From NCBI GenBank assembly GCA_937892115.1, contig CALAUI010000015.1, positions 10,055 through 74,054 of the forward strand: a stretch of DNA of 64,000 nt, written 5' to 3'. Source of the stretch: an uncultured Clostridia bacterium (lineage in GTDB: Bacteria > Bacillota > Clostridia > Oscillospirales > Acutalibacteraceae). Positions within the stretch are counted from its first letter, which is position 1; every line of letters starts with the position of its first letter. The position numbers and the translations under genes are program-made. The notes beneath the pieces were generated by a model that was not told where the DNA came from, ran no database searches, and saw only the letters and a program-made list of their open reading frames with translations. Shown here in pieces: positions 41,501 to 50,556 of the stretch.

Positions 41501-42640
41501 ATGGCAGAATCAATTCTTGATGCTTTCAAAGAGGATCACTCAGGAGAAAAAGAAAGAGATTACAGCAAAAAATTAAAGGTCGGCATTATCGGTACCGGCT
41601 GGATTGCAGAAGCTCACGTCAAGGCATATCAGAAATGCCCCGACGTTGAAATCGTTGCTCTTGCAGATCTTATTCCCGGCAAGGCAGAAGCTTTCTGTGA
41701 AAGATATAACGTGGGTAAGGTAACATTCTTCCCCAGCCATAAGGAACTTATCGACTCCGGTATGTGCGATGCCGTCAGCGTATGTACATACAATGCCACT
41801 CACGCAGAATGTGCTATCTATGCTCTTGAGCATAACGTAAGCGTTCTTCTTGAGAAGCCCATGTGCGTTACTCTTGACGAAGCAGTTGCAATCTGCAAGG
41901 CAGAAAAGGCAAGCGATGCAGTTCTTTCAATCGGCTTCCAGCCCAGATTTGACGAGAATATGAAGATGCTCAAGAAGGTAGTACAGTCCGGTGAGCTCGG
42001 TAAGATTTATTACATTCAGACCGGCGGCGGACGCAGAAGAGGTATTCCCACTCCCTTCGGCACATCATTCATTCAGAAGGATACCGCAGGCCTCGGCGCT
42101 CTCGGTGACATCGGATGCTATTCGCTTGATATGGTACTCAATTCAATCGGTTATCCCAAGCCCCTTACGGTTACGGGTTACAAATCCGATTTCTTCGGCA
42201 AGGATCCTTCATACGAGCATCACGACGTATTCGGCGTTGACGACTTTGCAGCCGGCTTTATCCGTCTTGAAGGCGGTATCATCCTTGACTTCAGAATCGC
42301 ATGGGCTATGAACCTTGACACCCCGGGTGACACTATCATCATGGGCACAAAGGGCTCTGTAAGAGTTCCCTCAACCGAGTGCTGGAACGGCTCAATCGGC
42401 GGTCCTCTCGTAATCTACCACGAGATAGCCGGTGAACAGATTGAAACAATCATTCCTCAGAAGAAGAACAGCGTTGACTGCTTCGACATAAAAATCCGTT
42501 CCTTCTGCGATGCAGTTAAGGAAGGCGGAGAAGCTCCCGTTCCCTGCAGTCAGATTCTTTACAATCAGGCAATCATTGACGGTATTTCACGTTCCGCTGA
42601 GCTTGGTAAGGAAATTGAAATAGAAATCCCCGAAATCTGA
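41501..42640 (+). CDS. Gfo/Idh/MocA-family oxidoreductase
   Basis: A 379-residue NAD(P)-dependent dehydrogenase. The Rossmann motif is IIGTGWIAEAHVKAYQKCPD, the conserved EKP appears as LLEKPMCVTLDEAV, and GALGDIGCYSLDM supplies the catalytic Asp/His-type region. It oxidises or reduces a sugar, inositol or glycoside hydroxyl. A 30-residue hydrophilic N-terminal segment precedes the Rossmann fold. AAGGAGG precedes the ATG. It likely shares a substrate with the isomerase in front of it. Confidence 0.9.
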   Translation: MAESILDAFKEDHSGEKERDYSKKLKVGIIGTGWIAEAHVKAYQKCPDVEIVALADLIPGKAEAFCERYNVGKVTFFPSHKELIDSGMCDAVSVCTYNATHAECAIYALEHNVSVLLEKPMCVTLDEAVAICKAEKASDAVLSIGFQPRFDENMKMLKKVVQSGELGKIYYIQTGGGRRRGIPTPFGTSFIQKDTAGLGALGDIGCYSLDMVLNSIGYPKPLTVTGYKSDFFGKDPSYEHHDVFGVDDFAAGFIRLEGGIILDFRIAWAMNLDTPGDTIIMGTKGSVRVPSTECWNGSIGGPLVIYHEIAGEQIETIIPQKKNSVDCFDIKIRSFCDAVKEGGEAPVPCSQILYNQAIIDGISRSAELGKEIEIEIPEI

Positions 42641-42672
42641 GTTTCGGACAATATAAAACGGAGGTATAACCA

Positions 42673-43236
42673 ATGGTATTAGCAGCAGTAGGTAAAAACG
42701 GTACAGGTAAGGATTTCTTCCTTGAGTACGTTGCAAAGACCTATAATTTCCCCATGATTTCAATCGGTGACGTTGTAAGAGAGCTTGCCGCAAACGACGG
42801 CCTTGAACTTACAAGAGATAATCTTCACGCAACATCCAAAAAGTATATGAGCGAAAACGGTCAGACTTTCTTCCCCGAAATGATCGTAAAGAAAATCAAG
42901 GAATCCGACAGTCCCAACTTCCTTGTTTCCGGTATTCGCCCCCCTTCAGACATTGAAGTATTCAAAAAGGCATTCGGTGACAAGTTCGTACTTGTTGACG
43001 TAGTTATCAGCGACGATGAGGTCCGTTATCAGAGAATGCTTGCAAGAGGTTCCGAAAGAGACGGAAAGAGCGTAGAGAAGCTTCGTGAAAACGATATCCA
43101 CGAAGAAGAAATCTTCCATACCAGCGTCAGCGAAAAAATGGCTGACTACGTTATGAAGAACGATGGCTCAGTCGATGATTTCTATGCAGGCGTAACAGAC
43201 TTTTACGATAACTATCTTAAAGCTAAGCTTGACTGA
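42673..43236 (+). CDS. P-loop nucleotide kinase-like protein
   Basis: A 187-residue protein with a P-loop GKNGTGKDFF, then ISIGDVVRE and VSGIRPPSDIEVFKKAFGDK, as in the dephospho-CoA kinase/adenylate kinase superfamily (NMP-kinase fold). It is shorter and more divergent than CoaE, so the phosphate acceptor is unclear. A CGGAGG site precedes the start. It ends the isomerase-oxidoreductase operon before a hairpin. Confidence 0.75.
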   Translation: MVLAAVGKNGTGKDFFLEYVAKTYNFPMISIGDVVRELAANDGLELTRDNLHATSKKYMSENGQTFFPEMIVKKIKESDSPNFLVSGIRPPSDIEVFKKAFGDKFVLVDVVISDDEVRYQRMLARGSERDGKSVEKLRENDIHEEEIFHTSVSEKMADYVMKNDGSVDDFYAGVTDFYDNYLKAKLD

Positions 43237-43242
43237 TATTAC

Positions 43243-43281
43243 GACAGAGCATACAGCAAATGTATGCTCTGTCTGACTTTT
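43243..43281 (+). terminator. Terminator or attenuator before fhs
   Basis: A perfect 13-bp stem (GACAGAGCATACA and its complement) with a 5-base loop is followed by TGACTTTT. The T run is short, so some read-through into fhs is possible. Confidence 0.65.
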
Positions 43282-43302
43282 AATGTAACAGGAGTAATCT
43301 GA

Positions 43303-44979
43303 ATGGCACATTTTACTGACATTGAAATTGCCCAGCAGTGCGAAATGAAGCCGATTACGGAAATCGCCGCTAAGGCAAATATTGACGAAAAATACATTGA
43401 ACAGTACGGCAGATACAAAGCAAAAATCGATCCTGCTCTTATGAAAGAAGCAGACAGACAGGACGGCAAACTGATACTTGTAACTGCTATCACTCCAACG
43501 CCGGCAGGCGAAGGAAAAACCACCACCACAATCGGACTCGCTGACGGCCTGAAAAAAATCGGCAAAAACGTTACGGTTGCATTGCGTGAGCCCTCTCTCG
43601 GACCCGTATTCGGCGTTAAGGGCGGTGCCGCAGGCGGCGGTTACGCTCAGGTAGTTCCCATGGAGGATATCAACCTTCATTTCACCGGAGACTTTCACGC
43701 AATAGGTGCTGCGAACAATCTGCTTGCCGCAATGCTTGACAATCACATCCATCAGGGAAACGCTCTCGGAATTGACACGAGAAAAATTACCTGGAAGCGT
43801 TGTGTTGATATGAACGACAGACAGCTTAGATACGTTACCGACGGTCTGGGCGGCAAGGCAAACGGCGTACCCAGAGAAGACGGATACGATATCACCGTTG
43901 CCAGCGAAATCATGGCTGTTTTCTGCCTTGCTTCGTCAATCACCGATCTTAAGGAAAGACTTTCAAAAATCATCGTAGGTTATACTTACGATGACAAGCC
44001 CGTTACCGCAGGTGACCTGAAAGCAGTTGGTGCAATGACTGCTCTGCTCAAAGACGCAATCAAGCCCAACCTTGTACAGACACTTGAAGGTACTCCCGCA
44101 TTCGTTCACGGCGGACCCTTTGCAAATATAGCTCACGGATGTAATTCGGTAATCGCCACAAAGCTCGCTCTTAAAATGGGCGACTATACCGTTACCGAAG
44201 CCGGATTCGGTGCAGACCTCGGAGCCGAAAAATTCCTTGACATAAAATGCCGTATGGCAGGACTTAAACCCGATGCGGTTGTAGTCGTAGCTACGGTAAG
44301 AGCATTGAAGATGCACGGCGGACTTGACAAAAAAGAACTCGGCACAGAGGACATCTCGGCACTTGAAAGAGGTATTCCCAATCTCCTCAGACACGTTTCA
44401 AACATCAAGAACGTATACAAGCTTCCCTGCGTTGTAGCCGTTAACAGATTCCCCACCGACACGGATTTTGAAATTGATTTCATTATCAAGAAGTGCAAAG
44501 AGCTTGGTGTTAACACGGTTCTTTCAACCGTATGGGCTGACGGCGGTAACGGCGGTATCGAGCTTGCAAAAGAGGTTGTTCGTCTCTGTGAAGAAGAAAA
44601 AGGCGATTTCACCTTCTCGTATGAGCTTGACGGCACCATTGAAGAAAAAATTGAAGCAATCACCAAAAAGATTTACGGCGGAAGCGGAATCAATATTCTT
44701 CCTGCCGCAAAGAAACAGATTGCTCAGCTTACCGCTCTCGGTTACGATAAGCTTCCCGTATGCATAGCCAAGACTCAGTATTCATTCTCAGACGACCCCA
44801 CGAAATTAGGTGCTCCCGAAGATTTCACGGTTACGGTCAAAAATGTCAAGGTCTCCGCAGGTGCGGGATTTGTGGTAGTACTTACCGGTGACATCATGAC
44901 GATGCCCGGTCTTCCCAAAGTACCCGCAGCAGAAAAAATTGACGTTGACGAAAACGGCGTGATTACGGGTCTTTTCTGA
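43303..44979 (+). CDS. fhs: Formate-tetrahydrofolate ligase
   Basis: The 558-residue protein has the family length and motifs: ITPTPAGEGKTTTTIGLADG as the ATP-binding loop, LREPSLGPVFGVKGGAAGGG, NLHFTGDFHA and GFGADLGAEKFLDIKCR. It makes 10-formyl-tetrahydrofolate from formate, ATP and tetrahydrofolate, feeding purine synthesis or the methyl branch of the Wood-Ljungdahl pathway in anaerobes. It stands alone behind a hairpin, with an AGGAG site. Confidence 0.97.
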   Translation: MAHFTDIEIAQQCEMKPITEIAAKANIDEKYIEQYGRYKAKIDPALMKEADRQDGKLILVTAITPTPAGEGKTTTTIGLADGLKKIGKNVTVALREPSLGPVFGVKGGAAGGGYAQVVPMEDINLHFTGDFHAIGAANNLLAAMLDNHIHQGNALGIDTRKITWKRCVDMNDRQLRYVTDGLGGKANGVPREDGYDITVASEIMAVFCLASSITDLKERLSKIIVGYTYDDKPVTAGDLKAVGAMTALLKDAIKPNLVQTLEGTPAFVHGGPFANIAHGCNSVIATKLALKMGDYTVTEAGFGADLGAEKFLDIKCRMAGLKPDAVVVVATVRALKMHGGLDKKELGTEDISALERGIPNLLRHVSNIKNVYKLPCVVAVNRFPTDTDFEIDFIIKKCKELGVNTVLSTVWADGGNGGIELAKEVVRLCEEEKGDFTFSYELDGTIEEKIEAITKKIYGGSGINILPAAKKQIAQLTALGYDKLPVCIAKTQYSFSDDPTKLGAPEDFTVTVKNVKVSAGAGFVVVLTGDIMTMPGLPKVPAAEKIDVDENGVITGLF

Positions 44980-44996
44980 TAAACATAATAAAAGCA

Positions 44997-45040
44997 GGAA
45001 CAGCGGTCTGCCGTAAGGCAAGCCGCTGTTCTTTGATTTT
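44997..45040 (+). terminator. Terminator of fhs
   Basis: GAACAGCGG pairs with CCGCTGTTC, with an inner GCC/GGC hairpin, then TTTGATTTT. It lies between convergent genes and may work both ways. Confidence 0.75.
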
Positions 45041-45047
45041 AATGAAA

Positions 45048-45572
45048 TTATTTTTTGGGGGGTTCCTGCTTCGGAATGGGAGTTTTTTCCTCTTTTTTGT
45101 AAAGGAAAACATCCTCTTTACCAACAAGACTGAAGCTGCCTTCTTCAATGTAATTTGATGCGCCCGCCTGTCTCGCTACACTCTTAAGACTTGACTTAAG
45201 AACGGAGGCAACTATAAGGCCGATAATAAGACCGATAACAAGAGAAATTATCAGTTTCTTGGCTATATCGGTCTTCTTCCCCGATTCCGCCGATACGGTT
45301 TCATAAGCTGTCGTTGATTCAGCCGTGGCGGTTTCGCCGGAAATCTCATTTGAGACGGCTCCGGATTCCGTATATGCGAACACATCATCATCTGCCGATG
45401 CCGTCGGCAATTCGGTCGGGTCGTTTTCAACAAACAACCGGATTTCGTCCTCGTCGGTATATTCTTCAAAGCCGGTCTCGGGCTCAGACAATGCAAATGC
45501 GGGAATGCACATTGCAAAAACAAAGGAAAGCGCAAAAATCAGAGATACAATTTTTACTATATTATTTTTCAT
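45048..45572 (-). CDS. Secreted/membrane protein with a TPM-protein-like C-terminus
   Basis: A 174-residue protein: signal peptide (about 1-27), acidic Ser/Thr-rich linker (28-105), one membrane helix (LIISLVIGLIIGLIVASVLK), then a basic cytoplasmic tail with YIEEGSFSLVGKEDVFLYKK. That tail matches my memory of the C-terminus of clostridial TPM-domain (phosphatase-like) proteins, but the TPM domain itself is missing. It ends a three-gene set with the zinc-ribbon and SPFH proteins. Confidence 0.6.
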   Translation of the reverse strand: MKNNIVKIVSLIFALSFVFAMCIPAFALSEPETGFEEYTDEDEIRLFVENDPTELPTASADDDVFAYTESGAVSNEISGETATAESTTAYETVSAESGKKTDIAKKLIISLVIGLIIGLIVASVLKSSLKSVARQAGASNYIEEGSFSLVGKEDVFLYKKEEKTPIPKQEPPKK

Positions 45573-45584
45573 AACGGCACCCCC

Positions 45585-46658
45585 TTAACTAAGCAGCATC
45601 ATAATTGCAAAAATCACCGCTGCCGAAATAAGGCCGGAGCCAAGCAGATATCTGATATATGCACCCTTATCACACGGAAGATCACCTATAAGCTTACCTG
45701 TCTGACCGTTCATGCAGAATGTATATTTCTGACCCTGCCAGCTGGTATTGAGAAGCCATACGGGACAAAGCGTATATTTTGCATGAGAATCGGTATAATT
45801 GAGACAGCTGTTTTTTGTATTGACATTATCATATCCCTTTACCGTATCTCTGAATACGCTCTCCGTACTTGCCTTGATTCTTTCGTTTACTCGCGGCATA
45901 CACGCCTGGGCATCATCGTCATATTTATCCGCAAGATAACCTGCAAGATAAGCGGTCTGAAAATCAACCGCCTCGCTGAAATTAAAGGGCTCAATGGATT
46001 CCATGAGTGTATCGTCCATCTTTGACGAACCGTCTGCGGGAACATTTCTGAAGCTGATATTACCCGCTCTTCTTACGGAATAATACGAGGTTTCTCTGTA
46101 TCGGAAATCCTTATCCTCCCACTGTCTGACTTTGGAAGCATCATATCTGATATCAGCGTCAACGTCTGCATCAAAGAGCCAGAAAGGAACATAAATACCC
46201 TTGATTTCATCAATATGATTCTGATCCTTGAAAATTTTGGGAAGAAGCTTCTTTCCGCTCATGTGTCTGTTGAGAGCTTCTTTTGCCGCTTCCTTATCAA
46301 ACTTGAACGGGATTACATAATCCGGTTTAAGGTCACCGCTGAACTGACCCATAAGAACAATGGGATTATCACAATACGGGCAGGAAGTGGCTGCCATATT
46401 ATCGTCTCCGATAATCTCACCGCCGCAGGATTTGCAGACATAGGTTTTAAGTCCGTCCGTTTCGCCCTCAGCCCACTCGGAGCCCGCACTTTCGGCAAAC
46501 TCGGTGTTTACGGCAGATTCATTTAGCGATTCATCGTACGCCTTAAGAGCATCCATTTCAAACTCGGTGTCACAGTACGGACACTTCATTTTCTGCACGG
46601 AGGAGTTAAATTCTATACCTCCTCCGCAGCACGGACATTTATATTCCTGAATAGCCAT
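45585..46658 (-). CDS. Zinc-ribbon membrane protein (TFIIB-type zinc ribbon)
   Basis: A 357-residue protein with two zinc ribbons: CPCCGGGIEF...KCPYCDTEF at 9-35 and CKSCGGEI...SCPYCDNPIV at about 75-100. The middle region (PDYVIPFKFDKEAAKEALNR, YVPFWLFDADV) matches clostridial proteins annotated by their TFIIB-type zinc ribbon, and a membrane helix closes the C-terminus (YLLGSGLISAAVIFAIMMLL). Function unknown. It is 16 bases behind the SPFH gene and likely works with it. Confidence 0.8.
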   Translation of the reverse strand: MAIQEYKCPCCGGGIEFNSSVQKMKCPYCDTEFEMDALKAYDESLNESAVNTEFAESAGSEWAEGETDGLKTYVCKSCGGEIIGDDNMAATSCPYCDNPIVLMGQFSGDLKPDYVIPFKFDKEAAKEALNRHMSGKKLLPKIFKDQNHIDEIKGIYVPFWLFDADVDADIRYDASKVRQWEDKDFRYRETSYYSVRRAGNISFRNVPADGSSKMDDTLMESIEPFNFSEAVDFQTAYLAGYLADKYDDDAQACMPRVNERIKASTESVFRDTVKGYDNVNTKNSCLNYTDSHAKYTLCPVWLLNTSWQGQKYTFCMNGQTGKLIGDLPCDKGAYIRYLLGSGLISAAVIFAIMMLLS

Positions 46659-46674
46659 TCAGGTCACCACCCTA

Positions 46675-48060
46675 TTATTTTATATCCCTGTCGTCAAAAA
46701 CATCTCCGCATTCAGGGCAGAACTTGGGAGGATTATGAGGATCTTCGGGTACCCAGCCGCACTTATCGCACTTATAGAGAGGAGCACCTTCGGGCTTCTT
46801 TGCTCCGCATTCCTGGCAGAACTTACCCTTATTTACTGCTCCGCAGGCACATTTCCAGCCGTCGTCTGCAGGCTTGGCTGCGCCGCAGTTTGTGCAGAAT
46901 TTACCTGTTGCGGTTGCACCGCAGGAACACTTCCAACCGTCAGCTGCTGCGGGAGCGGGCTTCTTTGCTCCGCAATTAGTGCAGAAATTACCTGTTGCAG
47001 CTGCACCGCAAGCGCACTTCCAGCTGTCAGCTGCGGGAGCGGCTGCCTGCTGCTGAGCTGCCTGAGCATAAAGATTAGCGGTATTTGCGCCCATCATACC
47101 CTGAGCCATACCCATACCCATAAAGCCGGCCATTGCACCTGCCGAATTGCCTGCAGCGGTGGTAACAGCATCGGCTGTGGAAATAGCCGAAAGTCCTGCG
47201 CCCATACCTGCATTGCTGAATGCGGCAGCTCTCTGTGCCTGCTGAAGGAATTTCTGATCTTCCTCGGGAATCGTAACCGAACCGATAGCTACGGAAACGA
47301 CCTCTATACCTCTGAGCTCACCCCACTTGACGGAAAGCGCCTTATTCATTGCATTTTCAACGTCTGTGTTGTGGGTAACAATCTGATTGGGTCTGATCTG
47401 AAGATCACTCAGTTCGCCGAATGCGGGCTGAAGAGCGGCTACGAATTCGGTCTTAAGCTGAGAATCAATTTCTGATCTTGTGTATTCTCTCTGAACATTA
47501 CCGCAGACCTTTGTGTAGAAAATAAGGGGATCTGCGATTCTGTATGAATAGATACCGTTACACTTAACGGAAGTATCAAGGTCAAGGTTTACTTTGGCAT
47601 CAACGACACGGAAGGGAACGGGATTGGCTGTTCCGAATTTATTATCAAGGATTTCCTTGGTGTTGATATAATATATTCTCTGATCCTTACCTGTATCGCC
47701 ACCGTAGGTAAATCTCTTACCTACAGTCTTGAAGGTTTCAACGATGGTCTGCTTGAGACTTCCGGTAAAGATTGAGGGCTCTGTTGATGCATCCCACGTA
47801 AACTCGCCGGGTTCTGCACATACTTCTACGATTTTGCCCTGTTCAACGATGATCATGCACTGACCGTCCGCAACAGCGATACCGGAACCGTTTGAAATAA
47901 TGTTATCATTGCCGTTTGTGTTTGAAGAACGGCTTGTAATACGTTTCTGTCCCTTTGTTACAAGAACTTCCTTAGGCATAGCTTCACAATAGAAGAATTC
48001 CTTCCACTGATCCGCAAGTACTCCGCCGGCTGCGCCGATAGCTGCTTTAATAAGACCCAT
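46675..48060 (-). CDS. SPFH-domain (YdjI-like) protein with tandem zinc ribbons
   Basis: A 461-residue protein. Residues ~1-270 form an SPFH/band-7-like domain related to Bacillus YdjI (virion-core-type), with EEDQKFLQQAQRAAAFSNAG at its end. A Gly/Ala/Met-rich linker follows, then three near-identical zinc ribbons (pattern WKC-x-CGA...GKFC-x2-CGA) and a final YKCDKCGW...FCPECGD ribbon. YdjI-type proteins respond to membrane or phage-shock-like stress in Bacillus. It probably scaffolds at the membrane. It has a near-consensus promoter. Confidence 0.88.
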   Translation of the reverse strand: MGLIKAAIGAAGGVLADQWKEFFYCEAMPKEVLVTKGQKRITSRSSNTNGNDNIISNGSGIAVADGQCMIIVEQGKIVEVCAEPGEFTWDASTEPSIFTGSLKQTIVETFKTVGKRFTYGGDTGKDQRIYYINTKEILDNKFGTANPVPFRVVDAKVNLDLDTSVKCNGIYSYRIADPLIFYTKVCGNVQREYTRSEIDSQLKTEFVAALQPAFGELSDLQIRPNQIVTHNTDVENAMNKALSVKWGELRGIEVVSVAIGSVTIPEEDQKFLQQAQRAAAFSNAGMGAGLSAISTADAVTTAAGNSAGAMAGFMGMGMAQGMMGANTANLYAQAAQQQAAAPAADSWKCACGAAATGNFCTNCGAKKPAPAAADGWKCSCGATATGKFCTNCGAAKPADDGWKCACGAVNKGKFCQECGAKKPEGAPLYKCDKCGWVPEDPHNPPKFCPECGDVFDDRDIK

Positions 48061-48108
48061 AAAATAGCTCCTTTCATATTTCCGTCTGAGTGCGGAATTA
48101 ACAAAATC

Positions 48109-48138
48109 AGTATATCATATTTTTGATAAAAATGTCAA
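48109..48138 (-). promoter_or_regulatory. Promoter of the SPFH operon
   Basis: On the minus strand a perfect TTGACA and TATACT are 18 bases apart, about 45 bases before the start codon. Confidence 0.8.
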
Positions 48139-48221
48139 CAAACGAGCAATATTCACGGTTATGCCAAATGCACAATTTTAAGGGTTCCAAAATGTATAAC
48201 ATTCCGAATTTTTTTATAATA

Positions 48222-48250
48222 TTGATTTATAATAAACGATATGATAAAAT
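48222..48250 (+). promoter_or_regulatory. Promoter of the second GPH transporter
   Basis: TTGATT and TAAAAT are 17 bases apart, with the start codon 39 bases downstream and AAGGAGG before it. Confidence 0.6.
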
Positions 48251-48288
48251 AAAGTGTAATTTTTCATATTGTGCAATAAGGAGGTAGA

Positions 48289-49803
48289 ATGAATATGGAC
48301 ACCAATACTGCGGCAGTTGTTGAAACTGAACAGAATGAGGTCGTTTCCGCTGCTCATAAAGACAGGCGATACGTTGGTACTAAAGAAACCGTGGTATACA
48401 TTCTTTATGATATTGCCCAGTCATTCAACATCAACAAGTACAACGATATTTTCGTTACCGATATTATTAAAATCGGTCTTAAATTTCAGAGTGTCGTTTC
48501 ATTCGTAATCGGCATCTGGGATATGATAAATGACCTTTTCCTGGCTGCGATAGTTGATAAAACCCGTACCCGTTGGGGTAAGTTCAAGCCCTGGCTTGTT
48601 ATTTACGGTATTCCGGGTGTTGCTCTGAGTCTTCTTTTCTGGGCTATGCCTATGATGTTCGGCGGCAGAGGATCCTACGATGTGGGCAAGCTTACATTCT
48701 ACCTTATATTCCAGCTCATCAACAACCTTGCCGGCTCACTCAGCGCTATTGCAAGAACCGGTATGCTTGCAACAATTACTCCCAACATCATTGACAGAAC
48801 AAGACTTATCACAGAGGCAAACCTGCTCTCCGGTTTCGTTGAGAAAGCTCCCGAAATCATCATGGGACTTCTCATTGACCTTGTCAACCACGACAAGCTC
48901 AAGATCAAGATGCCCACGCTTTATATGTCAGGCGGCATGATAACAAGTATCGTTTCCGGTCTTTTTGCTCTCATCTTTGCCCTCGTTGCAAAAGAAAGAG
49001 TTAACCAGACCGTTGAGAAGCCCAGCGTCAAGGAAAGCTTCAAGTCAATCTTTACCAACAAGCCGCTGCTTCTCATCACCCTTTCCGAGTTCCTCGGAGC
49101 ATTCAGTATCGGCTCCGGCGTCAACTATTACTACATCAACGTACTCGGACTTGCCACAATGTCAACCATCGTCGGCATTCCCGGTGCTATCGTTTCCCCC
49201 ATTTCATACTCATACGTTCCCTGGGCACGTTCAAAGTTCTCCACAAAGACACTTTGGATTTTCGGCTCCCACATCAGCGATTTCCTGATGGTAGGCGTAT
49301 TTGCAATAGGTTCAATCAACAAGAATTACAAGAAGCTGGGTGCAATGATTCCCGCCTTCATGCTCAGAGAAACAATCTGGATGTTCTTCTGGGGTATCAG
49401 AAGCGTTATTCCCGAAGAAATGCGTAACGAAGCCATTGACTACGGTGAATGGAAAAACGGTTACAGAAACGAAGGCCTCACCGGCGTAGCCAAGGATCTT
49501 CCCAAAAAGCTCATCAGCACATTCGGCAACACAGTCAAGGCACTTATCCTTGAAAAAGCCGGTTACGTTGAAGGAGCAGGATTCGGCGGTCAGTCCGAAA
49601 AGACAGAGTTTTCACTCTTCTGGATGTGCACCATTCTTCCCGTTATCACCGGTATTCTTTCAATCATTCCCAAGCTCTTCTATGACCTTAACGGTGAAAA
49701 GAAAGACAGAATGTACCGGGAGCTTTACGAAAGAAGAAAGGCGATTGCCGCTCAGCAGGACAGTTTCAATGCCGAGGATAACAAAACTCAGCAGGAAGCA
49801 TAA
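48289..49803 (+). CDS. MFS (GPH-family) glycoside/cation symporter
   Basis: A 504-residue 12-helix protein with the GPH signature ILYDIAQSF...DMINDLFLAAIVDKTRTRWGKFKPW. The N-terminal 30 residues and C-terminal 25 are hydrophilic. GPH symporters bring in disaccharides, glycosides or uronides with Na+ or H+. It has normal length, in contrast to the tailed relative at 12.3 kb. The gene is single, with its own promoter and terminator. Start could also be the second Met (48295). Confidence 0.9.
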   Translation: MNMDTNTAAVVETEQNEVVSAAHKDRRYVGTKETVVYILYDIAQSFNINKYNDIFVTDIIKIGLKFQSVVSFVIGIWDMINDLFLAAIVDKTRTRWGKFKPWLVIYGIPGVALSLLFWAMPMMFGGRGSYDVGKLTFYLIFQLINNLAGSLSAIARTGMLATITPNIIDRTRLITEANLLSGFVEKAPEIIMGLLIDLVNHDKLKIKMPTLYMSGGMITSIVSGLFALIFALVAKERVNQTVEKPSVKESFKSIFTNKPLLLITLSEFLGAFSIGSGVNYYYINVLGLATMSTIVGIPGAIVSPISYSYVPWARSKFSTKTLWIFGSHISDFLMVGVFAIGSINKNYKKLGAMIPAFMLRETIWMFFWGIRSVIPEEMRNEAIDYGEWKNGYRNEGLTGVAKDLPKKLISTFGNTVKALILEKAGYVEGAGFGGQSEKTEFSLFWMCTILPVITGILSIIPKLFYDLNGEKKDRMYRELYERRKAIAAQQDSFNAEDNKTQQEA

Positions 49804-49812
49804 TCAAATATC

Positions 49813-49841
49813 AAAAAGAGGTCTGAAAAGGCCTCTTTTTT
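49813..49841 (+). terminator. Terminator of the second GPH transporter
   Basis: AAAAAGAGG pairs with CCTCTTTTT around a short loop and is followed by further T residues. Confidence 0.85.
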
Positions 49842-49842
49842 C

Positions 49843-49871
49843 TTGACTTTATTCTGCTGTGGGATTAAAAT
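49843..49871 (+). promoter_or_regulatory. Promoter of the phosphatase-PHP operon
   Basis: TTGACT and TAAAAT are 17 bases apart. The leader is short, and the GGGGGG ribosome binding site follows at once. Confidence 0.65.
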
Positions 49872-49888
49872 TTCAAGGGGGGTGCAGT

Positions 49889-50545
49889 ATGGAAGAAATA
49901 TTGAAAAAAGAAATATTTTACATAAGACACGCGGAACCCAACCCGAGCAATTGGGCTGACAGAAGTCACTGCGATATAGACCTGACGGAAAAAGGCGAAG
50001 CTCAGGCAAAGCTTGCAGCGGAGAGATTCAGAGGAAAAGAATTCAACTACGTTTTCTCGAGCCCTTTGATAAGATGCCTTAAAACAGCCGCAGCATTTGC
50101 AAACGTACTTGGCTCTCATCCCGAAATCATCATTATTCCCGAGCTGATTGAAAACGGCTCCCTACCGGATTACAAGGGAGTTGATATGGAATATTTAAGC
50201 AGATATTATGACAATCTGACCCTTTGCGATGAGAAGCTTTATGCATTTCCGACCGGTGAAAACGAATCGGATGAGGTAAACATTGAGCGCGCTGAAATCA
50301 TCACCGCATGGATGAAGGAAAAGCTTCAATACGGCGAAAAAGCCCTTGTATTCTGTCACGGCTCATTCGGAAATTACTTTATACCTGCGGCGGTGGGTAT
50401 GAAGCAGGGAGATTACATACTCAGTCTCTCACATACATCTGTTACAAAAATCAAGTACACATCAGACGGAAAGCAAAGAATATCCTTTATGAATGATATT
50501 TCTCACCTCCGTCCCCTGCTGCCTGATTATGAAATTGATACATAA
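49889..50545 (+). CDS. Histidine phosphatase family protein
   Basis: A 218-residue protein with the RH-x-E motif (FYIRHAEPNPSNW), LTEKGEAQAKLAAERF, SSPLIRCLKTA, and the second catalytic His in VFCHGSFGNY. This is the phosphoglycerate-mutase-like phosphatase fold. Substrate unknown. The start at 49889 follows AAGGGGGG; an upstream in-frame start overlaps the promoter. The next gene begins 12 bases after its stop. Confidence 0.85.
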   Translation: MEEILKKEIFYIRHAEPNPSNWADRSHCDIDLTEKGEAQAKLAAERFRGKEFNYVFSSPLIRCLKTAAAFANVLGSHPEIIIIPELIENGSLPDYKGVDMEYLSRYYDNLTLCDEKLYAFPTGENESDEVNIERAEIITAWMKEKLQYGEKALVFCHGSFGNYFIPAAVGMKQGDYILSLSHTSVTKIKYTSDGKQRISFMNDISHLRPLLPDYEIDT

Positions 50546-50556
50546 GGAGTAATACT

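Noticed and set aside
46735..47475. A Cys-rich 246-codon plus-strand frame
   Set aside because: It is antisense to the SPFH protein's zinc ribbons; the cysteines are a mirror of the repeated ribbon codons.
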